This document shows positions 1 through 4,705 of a stretch of DNA of 7,220 nt, piece by piece. Source of the stretch: an uncultured Eubacteriales bacterium (lineage in GTDB: Bacteria > Bacillota > Clostridia > Peptostreptococcales > Anaerovoracaceae); the NCBI GenBank assembly GCA_900551415.1, contig URWB01000111.1:1-7220 (forward strand). Reading direction: 5' to 3'. Both the position numbers and the translations under genes were made by a program. The stretch's first letter is position 1, and each line of letters starts with the position of its first letter. The notes below the pieces were generated by a model, which had not been told where the DNA came from, did not search any database, and saw nothing but the letters and a program-made list of their open reading frames with translations.

Positions 1-2
1 CA

Positions 3-404
3 ATGATGGAGTATGGATTGTTTGACGAATCGCAGGAACCCATGCTGAAAAAGTGTGTCATGTTTTATAGCGCCATTGGCTCCGGCAGCGTTCCAGAACG
101 CTTCCATTTTGAACAGATTGCCTCAGTGTCCCAACAACGTGTCAAAACCGACCTTATCCCGGTACTGCGCCGTGGTATTCGGTTTGATACGCAGCAGGCG
201 CACGAGCAGGTTACCGCCTATCTGGAAGAACTTCTGACACCGAATGAACAAGAGCTTTCTTTCTGGACTTCGTTCGGCCAGCAGGAATATCGCCCGGAGC
301 TGCTTTTCCGAGACGCAGATATTCTCGCTCGCATCAAGCAGCATCCGATGGCGCTCTGGAAATGCAGCGATAAACAGGATAAGCTTGCGGCTGGAACGGA
401 CTAA
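3..404 (+). CDS. AbiEii/AbiGii-type nucleotidyltransferase toxin, C-terminal part (5' partial)
   Basis: 133 residues are visible, and the reading frame is open to the left edge, so the true start probably lies outside the window. The last third carries the stretch YRPELLFRDADILARIK followed by HPMALWKC, which I recognise as the usual C-terminal ending of the AbiEii/AbiGii toxin family (DUF1814-type nucleotidyltransferases). Members of this family modify RNA, typically tRNA, with nucleotides and are partners of AbiEi-type antitoxins in abortive phage infection. The catalytic nucleotidyltransferase motif (GG-S and D-x-D) would lie in the missing N-terminal half, so activity cannot be judged. 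No AbiEi-like antitoxin is seen; in typical operons it lies just upstream. The gene converges on the small minus-strand gene at 424-720 with only 19 bases between them and no clear terminator. The assignment rests on recall of the family ending, not on a search. Confidence 0.72.
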   Translation: MMEYGLFDESQEPMLKKCVMFYSAIGSGSVPERFHFEQIASVSQQRVKTDLIPVLRRGIRFDTQQAHEQVTAYLEELLTPNEQELSFWTSFGQQEYRPELLFRDADILARIKQHPMALWKCSDKQDKLAAGTD

Positions 405-423
405 GGCCAGTATGGAGTTGCAG

Positions 424-720
424 CTATAACTGTTCCAGACCACAGCCGCAGGCAGACGGGTCGTCCAGCGAATGTTTCACACGATCGGCTTCCTCGGCGG
501 CCTTGGCGCTGTTCCAGTGGTCCATCGTACCGACCAGATAGCCGGTGATGCGGCGGATGCGTTCAAACGGCACTTGTTCAAATTCATAGTTCAAATCCGC
601 GTAATCTCCGTCGAGGTGAATATCGAGGCTTTTTAACTTGCGGTTATATTTTTTTTCCAAATAATTGACATAAGCCAGCGCTTCTTTGCGCGGCGCGTCT
701 CCTGTGATTACTGCGCTCAT
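424..720 (-). CDS. Small orphan protein resembling the C-terminus of anaerobic ribonucleotide reductase (NrdD/NRDD-like)
   Basis: 98 residues. The core, RIRRITGYLVGTMDHWN followed by AK-AAEEADRVKH at about residues 55-83, resembles the end of class III ribonucleotide reductase NrdD (R-TGY-x(5-6)-WN-x-x-K-AE-x-DR). The rest of that roughly 700-residue enzyme is absent: no catalytic barrel and no glycyl-radical RVCGY motif. Short stand-alone proteins with this tail occur in anaerobic Bacillota and are often auto-annotated as the reductase itself. A direct catalytic role is impossible at this length. A role as accessory or regulator of anaerobic deoxynucleotide synthesis is only inference. Two cysteines near the end (ACGCG) could bind metal. 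The start is well supported: AAGGAGG lies at 728-734, seven bases before the ATG, and an extended -10 lies upstream. It is probably monocistronic. Confidence 0.72.
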   Translation of the reverse strand: MSAVITGDAPRKEALAYVNYLEKKYNRKLKSLDIHLDGDYADLNYEFEQVPFERIRRITGYLVGTMDHWNSAKAAEEADRVKHSLDDPSACGCGLEQL

Positions 721-780
721 AGATTTTCCTCCTTAAGATGATATTTAACTATATTTTGTTGTTTTTTATGCTTTTTAATT

Positions 781-789
781 ATTATACCA
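781..789 (-). promoter_or_regulatory. Extended -10 promoter of the NrdD-like gene
   Basis: On the minus strand the sequence reads TGGTATAAT, a perfect TATAAT with the TGN extension. No good -35 box lies 17 bases further upstream (TTTCTT), as is usual for extended -10 promoters. Transcription would start near 774 and leave a leader of about 55 bases, AT-rich and without an obvious hairpin. Confidence 0.6.
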
Positions 790-845
790 CCAGATACAGA
801 TAAAAGAAACAGGAAGCAGCAAAAAAACAAGTAAGGGATTTTGTG

Positions 846-874
846 TTGACAGAAAGAGGGATGTTCCCTATAAT
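846..874 (+). promoter_or_regulatory. Perfect consensus sigma-A promoter of the secreted-protein gene
   Basis: TTGACA (846-851) and TATAAT (869-874) are both exact consensus hexamers separated by the optimal 17 bases. Transcription should start near 881 and give a leader of about 70 bases before the ATG at 953. The promoter is back-to-back with that of the minus-strand NrdD-like gene, which starts about 107 bases to the left. Confidence 0.85.
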
Positions 875-952
875 GAAGGCAGATACTTTGTTTATAAAAA
901 AACAAAAACAGCGTACAAGGAGTGAGCGGACAGTCGGAAAGGAAGGAAAAAG

Positions 953-2026
953 ATGGAGAAAAGTTTTAAAAAGATGAAAGCCATGGTATCTGCGATGGCG
1001 GCTGTGTTGGTGCTGATCTGCGCGATGCTGCTGATGACCGGTACGGCTCATGCGGCGACGAAATATCAGCTTGCGAGCGGGTTTATGACCTCCGGTCAAT
1101 ACCGGGCGGACTTCGGACAGAACGGAAATGAGCGCACAGCTTTGGCAGGCGGGTATTACTGGACAGAATGGGGCGGACGCCCGGCTGCGAGCAAACTTTA
1201 TTATTCCAAAACCGAGGACGGAGCGGGCACGCTGATCGGCAAAACAGTAAACACCGACAGTTTGATCCGGAATCTCGACTTACGCATTTTGACCAACGGA
1301 TCCAAAGTCTATTACACTGTGGAAAGTACGAAAACAAGAACCTGGCAAGAGGGCAGCAAGACCGGCATCTACTGCGGCAGCGTCAATGGCAGCAAAGCAA
1401 AGCTGGTCAAAACGATCACCCAAAAAGCGGGGAATGGAAAGATTCAGCTGGTCAGTGTCTATGGCGGCAAGCTGTATTACAGAGTGAACTATAGTGTTTA
1501 CGGCGATTACGCAAGGCGGACGCCGCTTTACAGCCTGGATCTGAAGACGAAAAAAGTGAAGAAGGTATCCGGCGATTTTGATTCGTCGTATACCTACAAC
1601 TCCGGCGGGGACCGCTATCTGTACGGCGCCAGCTTCGGGAAAGACGGCCTGCGGATTTTTGATTGCAAAAAAGACAAATTTATCCGCACGATCAGTACAG
1701 CCAGTGCCCAAGGCAGCGCGATAGACGGCGGACGATTGTATTATCTGGTGACGAACGGAGAAAAAGATTACACGAAGATCTACAGCGCGTCGCGCAGCGG
1801 CGCGGATCGCAAGCCGGTTCTTGAAGGATTACCTTACAATACATGGATAGATGTGATAAGCAAGGATTACATCTGTTACAGAATAAACGACGGACTCGAT
1901 GGCCACATCTATATGACAGCAACCGGAGAAGACCGCAAGCTGGATCAGATGGATTACCAAAACTACATCAAAGAAAATCCGCACGGAGCGAACATCTATA
2001 CCGGTTCGGGCGTTTTGCGCGGCTAA
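953..2026 (+). CDS. Secreted protein with signal peptide, probable beta-propeller/DUF5050-like repeats
   Basis: 357 residues. Residues 1-34 form a Sec signal peptide: basic start (K3, K6, K7, K9), hydrophobic core at about 14-29, and an A-H-A cleavage motif at 32-34. There is no lipobox cysteine, so the protein should be released or loosely wall-bound. The mature part is rich in tyrosine, glycine and lysine and repeats a pattern of the type (K/R)-LYY followed by 10-20 polar residues and a basic segment: SKLYYSKTEDG, SKVYYTVES, GKLYYRVNY, GRLYYLVTNG, and a degenerate YICYRIND. This periodicity suits propeller blades such as those of DUF5050 proteins, but that assignment is a guess. No catalytic motif, sortase signal or SH3/S-layer repeat is visible. 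The start is supported by AAAGGAAGG at about 938-945 and by the correctly placed signal peptide. It is transcribed alone from the perfect promoter at 846-874 and converges on the rpn-like pseudogene. No plus-strand terminator with a T-run is seen. Confidence 0.8.
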   Translation: MEKSFKKMKAMVSAMAAVLVLICAMLLMTGTAHAATKYQLASGFMTSGQYRADFGQNGNERTALAGGYYWTEWGGRPAASKLYYSKTEDGAGTLIGKTVNTDSLIRNLDLRILTNGSKVYYTVESTKTRTWQEGSKTGIYCGSVNGSKAKLVKTITQKAGNGKIQLVSVYGGKLYYRVNYSVYGDYARRTPLYSLDLKTKKVKKVSGDFDSSYTYNSGGDRYLYGASFGKDGLRIFDCKKDKFIRTISTASAQGSAIDGGRLYYLVTNGEKDYTKIYSASRSGADRKPVLEGLPYNTWIDVISKDYICYRINDGLDGHIYMTATGEDRKLDQMDYQNYIKENPHGANIYTGSGVLRG

Positions 2027-2097
2027 GACCATCATCGAATCACCTGCGCAAAGATTGAAAACCGTTGGAATCACAGCTGCCTTCTTTCTTGAAGTAA

Positions 2098-2126
2098 CGG
2101 CAGGAGAGTTTCATTCACTCCTGCCG
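2098..2126 (-). terminator. Hairpin after the first rpn-like gene
   Basis: A perfect 9-bp stem (CGGCAGGAG with CTCCTGCCG) and an 11-base loop lie 17 bases past the minus-strand stop codon. On that strand the stem is followed by TTACTTC, a weak U-tract, so termination may be leaky. It lies at the position of the much better terminator of the second cassette and shares its GCAGGA...TCCTGC core, which suggests common descent. It could also stop transcripts arriving from the secreted-protein gene, but the plus strand has no T-run. Confidence 0.5.
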
Positions 2127-2143
2127 CGTAAGCAACGTACTGT

Positions 2144-2308
2144 TTACAATTTTTCAACTTCCTCGGTAGTCAAGCCGGTATTTTTCACAATAACTTCAAT
2201 GGGAATACCGGATTGCTTGAAATTTTTTGCGATTTCGCGCTGTTTCTGCGCGGCGCCCTCATCATATCCATAGTGCCAACGGATCTTCAATTCTTCTTCC
2301 AGTGTCAT
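2144..2308 (-). CDS. Candidate intragenic RpnS-like small protein (first copy)
   Basis: 54 residues, starting MTLEEELKIR and ending TTEEVEKL, in frame with the C-terminal part of the broken nuclease gene. The ATG at 2306-2308 is preceded by GGAGGTGA (2317-2324), an exact eight-base complement of the 3' end of 16S rRNA, eight bases away. That is as strong a ribosome site as any in the window, although it lies inside a coding region. E. coli rpn genes are known to make a short C-terminal protein (RpnS) from an internal start that blocks the toxicity of the long nuclease (RpnL). The arrangement here fits that, and the paralogue has the same internal site. The reading frame is intact although the upstream nuclease part is broken. 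Translation is inferred, not shown. Confidence 0.55.
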   Translation of the reverse strand: MTLEEELKIRWHYGYDEGAAQKQREIAKNFKQSGIPIEVIVKNTGLTTEEVEKL

Positions 2309-2465
2309 AATCTCAGTCACCTCCGTGTCTCGGTTGACTTCCTCGACCTTTTCGTGAATGCGCTTAACGAAAGCGTCATGTTCATCGACCTCGTCACGTC
2401 CCACGTAAGTGAAGAAAGTCTCCAGTTCTTTCGGAATCTTGCCCTTCGGACAATCGATTGCTAAG

Positions 2466-2586
2466 ATTATTGGTCCGGACGCTTAACGGCTCTGTCTGCG
2501 CCTTCAGCTTGCCAATCACCTTAGCTCGGACATCTGTCTTTCATCAGCTCTGTCTGCGCTTTCAGCTTGCCAGTCGCTGTGATAAG
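2466..2586. mobile_element. 121-bp insertion with 4-bp target duplication inside the rpn-like gene
   Basis: The block interrupts the nuclease gene and is bounded by TAAG on both sides (2462-2465 and 2583-2586), consistent with a 117-bp element plus a 4-bp target duplication. Excision restores both the reading frame and an ungapped match to the second rpn copy (YIMSLAIDCPKGKIP against YKIVLNAACSPDKVP). No terminal inverted repeats are visible. Inside are two 28-bp direct repeats. No open frame of note and no transposase are present, so any movement would need help in trans. A local duplication event is an alternative. Confidence 0.55.
2489..2574. repeat. Two 28-bp direct repeats, 58 bp apart
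   Basis: GCTCTGTCTGCGC followed by (C/T)TTCAGCTTGCCA(A/G)T occurs at 2489-2516 and 2547-2574 with two mismatches, both transitions. The sequence after each copy (2517-2531 and 2575-2589) still shows weak similarity ending in GGAC, so an older tandem duplication is plausible. A shorter, looser match (GCTTTCAGCTTTGCCAAC) lies at 3299-3316 beyond the stop codon of the second rpn-like gene. Confidence 0.7.
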
Positions 2587-3087
2587 GACATTATATAGGT
2601 TTCATCATTTAATTGCAACTGTAAATTTTTATCAATCATCTGAAATTGATAGATCGCTTCCCCTTTTTCAAATGGGTCTTTCATGCAGATGAAGATGACA
2701 TAGCTCGGCTTGAGATCCTTGTAGGGTTTGCCTTTTTTTAAAAAATACGTGTCCATGCTAGTGTGGTAATAGCGGGAACGCTTTGGAAGTTCCGGCTCCT
2801 TTTCCACTTGAATCTCGATGTCGTACACTTCTGCTTCGCCTTCGAATAAGACGTCTAAGCGAACAGATTTCGATAGGACTCCGGTGACAATTGTTTTTTC
2901 CGGTGTGATTTGAATGTCGTTTGGGAAAGTGATGGACTTGACCTTCTTTCCCGGGAAGAGGCGCTGAATGAATTCCGCGCAAATTTCCTCGTCCTGCATG
3001 ACGAGCGCAAACATCAGCTTGTTGCTGAATTTGTATTTAGTCATAAAGTTTCCTCCTGTTTCCGAGCCGCGCGCAAGCCCTAATGAA

Positions 3088-3100
3088 TACAGATTCTGTA
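3088..3100. promoter_or_regulatory. 13-bp palindrome TACAGATTCTGTA in the rpn leader (copy 1)
   Basis: Perfect 6-bp arms (TACAGA and TCTGTA) around one central base, about 31 bases downstream of the inferred start of transcription and 44 bases before the nuclease ATG. The same palindrome with the central base swapped is at the same place in the second leader. It is operator-like in size, and the bound protein is unknown. Confidence 0.45.
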
Positions 3101-3137
3101 AAACTATTCTAAAACAAACAAGGAGAAAATGCAAGGG

Positions 3138-3181
3138 ATAATATGGAATTAAATATAAAAACTTCTCGACATATTTCGACA
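3138..3181 (-). promoter_or_regulatory. Promoter of the first rpn-like gene with tandem Spo0A-like boxes
   Basis: Reading the minus strand: TGTCGAA (3175-3181) and TGTCGAG (3165-3171) are direct repeats exactly 10 bp apart, matching the 0A-box consensus TGNCGAA (first exact, second one base off). After the inner TGTCGA come 22 bases and then TATTAT (3138-3143) as -10. Spo0A is known to bind tandem 0A boxes 10 bp apart, and Spo0A-activated promoters such as spoIIG have a stretched spacing of 22 bp. The second cassette repeats this geometry. Transcription would start near 3131. Confidence 0.5.
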
Positions 3182-3234
3182 AAGAAGCAAATGAGAACAC
3201 AGCTTTGCTTTACCATCTTTGAGAAAACCTCAAC

Positions 3235-3274
3235 AAAAAAGCAGGAACGAACTTTTCACATTTATTCCTGCTTT
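3235..3274 (-). terminator. Rho-independent terminator of the second rpn-like gene
   Basis: On the minus strand AAAGCAGGAA (3265-3274) pairs perfectly with TTCCTGCTTT (3238-3247) across a 17-base loop. The T-run spans 3235-3240, so the 3' end of the stem merges with it. It lies about 60 bases past the stop codon at 3337. It would separate the second cassette from the promoter of the first. Confidence 0.82.
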
Positions 3275-3336
3275 GCGGTCTTTGTGTTTACTTGTAAAGC
3301 TTTCAGCTTTGCCAACGACAAACTTTTTCAGCGAAC

Positions 3337-3537
3337 CTATAGATTTTCAATTTCCTCCGCAGTTAACCCGGTATTCTCCGCGATGACGTCAACAGGAATC
3401 CCTGCATGCTTGAGATTCTTCGCAATCTCTCGCTGTTTCTGCGCCGCGCCTTTTTTGAGACCGATGGCTTCGCCTTCGGCACGTCCTTGCTCTATGCCTA
3501 TGCGTTCGCGTTCCTTTAGCATATATTCGAATGTCAT
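3337..3537 (-). CDS. Candidate intragenic RpnS-like small protein (second copy)
   Basis: 66 residues from MTFEYMLKER to TAEEIENL, in frame with the C-terminal part of the frameshifted nuclease. GGAGG (3547-3551) lies nine bases before ATG 3535-3537. Its start MTFEYMLKE lines up with the internal start MTLEEELK of the first copy, so both paralogues keep a strong ribosome site and ATG at the same point. Between the start and the shared AAQKQREIAKN segment it has 12 more residues than the other copy, with a repeated G-(x)-E pattern (EQGRAEGEAIGLKKGAA) likely to be helical. The function proposed from E. coli RpnS is to bind and block the long nuclease. Expression is inferred. Confidence 0.52.
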   Translation of the reverse strand: MTFEYMLKERERIGIEQGRAEGEAIGLKKGAAQKQREIAKNLKHAGIPVDVIAENTGLTAEEIENL

Positions 3538-4298
3538 GTACTTCCGCCTCCATTCGTCCGTATTGAACTTTTTCACACGCGCGTCGATCATGCGCGTCAG
3601 CGGGGAAACCTGACTCTGCCGCGGGTCATTCAAGTAGGCGTAGAGTGGTTTCAGCTTTTCCGGCACCTTGTCCGGAGAGCATGCTGCGTTCAACACTATT
3701 TTATACGAAAAATCGTCCAGCGGCAAGTTTTTTCGATATCCCAAGACTGGAAAAAATACACCGGTGCGTCTTTTTTGAAGTAGTCGAAAGTGCAGATGAA
3801 GATCACATAGCATTTTTTGAGTGCTGTGTAGTCAGTGCTCGCTTCCAGACAGTCCAGATCCATGTTGGATTGATAGTAGCGGGCGCGCTTACCTAGAGGA
3901 AGATTGGAAACGGCTTGCATTTCAATCTCGACCCAAGTGTTCTCTGATTTTACGTATGCGTCAAAACGCACGCCATGCATGTCCTTGACGAATTTCAGTG
4001 ATTTTTGCGTTTCGACCGTCAGGGCGCGTGTGTCGCTGCGCACGCTGTTTGCCTGTGTCTCGGTATTCGCAGCCTCCTCTGCGCCATCTGCGGGCTCGTC
4101 GATCAGTGGATTCTGCGATTTCATAATTTTGATCTCACCGAAATCCTCTTCGGGCAGTGCGAGTGCCAGCAGCTCCCGGCAAAGCGTCGGGTCGCGCATG
4201 ACCAGAGAGAAGATAAAGTCGTTGGTGAAGGGCAGAAAATCCGGATTTGGCTTCCAATCGACAGCCGGGATGGTGTTGGTATCATATTTTTCTTGCAT
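3337..4298 (-). pseudogene. Rpn-family PD-(D/E)XK nuclease/'transposase', frameshifted (second copy)
   Basis: Paralogue of the gene at 2144-3044. It starts at ATG 4298 (AAAGGAGC at 4303-4310; starts further upstream have no ribosome site and would cross the promoter). The first frame gives a 200-residue product ending at 3696. It holds the nuclease core D113 (VRFDAY), E126 and Q128 (EIEMQ), the RARYYQSNMD motif and YVIFICTFDYF. The second frame continues to 3337 with YKIVLNAACSPDKVPEKL and the AAQKQREIAKN tail. The frames join at an A6 run on the coding strand (3728-3733); one more A would restore a 320-residue protein. It carries an acidic, alanine-rich insert at about residues 64-98 that the first copy lacks. 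The shift could be a true mutation, a sequencing error in a homopolymer, or slippage during expression. GAA AAA ACT is not a canonical -1 frameshift heptamer, so I favour mutation or error. Confidence 0.8.
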
Positions 4299-4411
4299 CA
4301 AAGCTCCTTTCCGAATAAGGGCAGCAGGAAAGCAGCCGATATTCTGTGTCATAGCAAAAGCAGCCGGCATGTTCTTGCACAAGGGGTATGTCCGCGGCAT
4401 GTGTGGATAAA

Positions 4412-4424
4412 TACAGAATCTGTA
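4412..4424. promoter_or_regulatory. 13-bp palindrome TACAGAATCTGTA in the rpn leader (copy 2)
   Basis: Same 6-bp arms as the palindrome at 3088-3100, with A instead of T in the centre, so the element equals the reverse complement of the other copy. It lies about 31 bases into the predicted transcript but 113 bases before this gene's ATG. The spacing to the promoter is conserved and that to the start codon is not, which suits a transcriptional operator better than a translational one. Confidence 0.45.
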
Positions 4425-4461
4425 AAACCATTCTAAAACAAACAAGAAGAAAATGCAAGGG

Positions 4462-4505
4462 ATAATATGGGAAATATAGAGAAAATTTTCCGACAAAATT
4501 CGACA
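4462..4505 (-). promoter_or_regulatory. Promoter of the second rpn-like gene with tandem Spo0A-like boxes
   Basis: On the minus strand TGTCGAA (4499-4505) and TGTCGGA (4489-4495) are 10 bp apart, followed by 22 bases and TATTAT (4462-4467). The spacer has diverged strongly from the first copy while boxes, -10 and lengths are kept. The boxes end 23 bases from the -35 of the divergent ABC operon, so a bound regulator could affect both directions. Confidence 0.5.
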
Positions 4506-4517
4506 AACACAAATCGC

Positions 4518-4547
4518 AAAAAAAGGGCTTGACAAGCTCTCTTTTTT
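4518..4547. terminator. Terminator-like dyad overlapping the -35 of the ABC operon
   Basis: A7-GGGCTT, loop GAC, AAGCTCTC-T7: seven pairs including one G-T, then A-T pairs after one mismatch. T-runs follow the stem on both strands. It lies between two divergent promoters, where a terminator has no obvious customer. TTGACA of the plus-strand promoter is formed partly by its loop. It may simply be promoter sequence, or it may block stray transcription in either direction. Confidence 0.35.
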
Positions 4548-4557
4548 TGTGTATGCT
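4529..4557 (+). promoter_or_regulatory. Putative promoter of the amino-acid ABC operon
   Basis: TTGACA (4529-4534) is perfect. A 17-base spacer leads to TATGCT (4552-4557), four of six matches to the -10 consensus. Transcription would start near 4564 and give a leader of about 140 bases containing the octamer repeats. No other credible promoter lies between here and the lipoprotein gene. Confidence 0.5.
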
Positions 4558-4650
4558 TAGGTCATGATTTGTTTAATGATTTAATTAGATAAAGCGTTAA
4601 AACATGAAAGCAAACCGGGGAAAAAATATTTTCCAAAGCATAAAACAAAA

Positions 4651-4682
4651 ACAAAGAAACAAAGAAACAAAGAAACAAAGAA
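4651..4682 (+). repeat. (ACAAAGAA)4 tandem octamer in the leader
   Basis: Four exact head-to-tail copies of an 8-bp unit, preceded by a looser AAAACAAA-rich stretch. They end 11 bases before the AGGAGG ribosome site of the lipoprotein gene. The purine-rich, unstructured repeat is transcribed but not translated. Its copy number can change by slipped-strand mispairing. Confidence 0.9.
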
Positions 4683-4705
4683 CCATAGAGTGTAGGAGGA
4701 AAAAA

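Larger units (their letters stand above)
2144..3044 (-). pseudogene. Rpn-family PD-(D/E)XK nuclease/'transposase', disrupted by a 121-bp insertion
   Basis: The family comprises recombination-promoting nuclease/putative transposase proteins, DNA endonucleases linked to phage defence. The N-terminal part starts at ATG 3044 (AGGAGGA at 3051-3057) and runs for 160 codons to a stop at 2562. It carries the nuclease core: D64 in VRLDV, E77 and Q79 in DIEIQ (the ExQ variant of the motif), then SRYYHTSMD and SYVIFIC. The C-terminal part resumes in another frame from about 2464 to 2144 with GKIPKELETFFTYV, the conserved AAQKQREIAKN segment and the ending GLTTEEVEKL. Removing 121 bases (2466-2586) joins MSL to AIDCPKG and restores a single 259-residue protein that aligns without gaps to the paralogue at this point. 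Before interruption the protein was therefore of normal length. The full-length nuclease can no longer be made. A truncated 160-residue form retaining the active-site residues is still possible. Its promoter, palindrome and hairpin parallel those of the second copy. Confidence 0.82.
3086..3183 (-). repeat. 98-bp promoter/leader repeat, copy 1 (partner at 4410-4507)
   Basis: This block aligns without gaps to 4410-4507. Its leader-side 60 bases differ at only three positions. The next 20 bases are about half different. The outer end is conserved again as TCGACA-like repeats. Each copy lies directly upstream of an rpn-like gene, so the repeat marks an ancestral duplication of the gene with its control region. 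The uneven conservation points to functional sites at both ends of the diverged stretch. Confidence 0.85.
4410..4507 (-). repeat. 98-bp promoter/leader repeat, copy 2 (partner at 3086-3183)
   Basis: Ungapped counterpart of the block upstream of the first rpn-like gene. The 407-base stretch between the nuclease start (4298) and the lipoprotein start (4706) has no other gene. It holds a roughly 150-base rpn leader, this repeat with palindrome and promoter, then the divergent promoter and leader of the ABC operon. Confidence 0.85.

Noticed and set aside
717..1099. Overlapping minus-strand open frames (717-905 and 782-1099)
   Set aside because: They run through the promoter region and the start of the secreted-protein gene, lack ribosome sites and have low-complexity hydrophobic or basic translations.
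2758..2982. Minus-strand frame inside the first rpn gene and comparable plus-strand frames at 3143-3613 and 3904-4436
   Set aside because: These are shadows of the nuclease coding strand with arginine- or serine-rich composition and no start signals.
3121..3152. Short plus-strand leader peptide after GGAGAAA (ATG at 3129, 7 codons; similar in the second copy)
   Set aside because: Lies antisense to the rpn promoter, has no downstream plus-strand gene, and the coding end is not conserved between copies.
3721..3740. Programmed -1 frameshift in the second rpn gene
   Set aside because: The zero-frame codons GAA AAA ACT do not form an X XXY YYZ heptamer and no obvious downstream stem or upstream ribosome-like stimulator was found; kept only as a remote alternative.
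4604..4705. N-terminal extension of the lipoprotein from ATG 4604
   Set aside because: No ribosome site; it would translate the octamer repeat and place a strongly basic 34-residue tail before a good lipoprotein signal that has its own AGGAGG.
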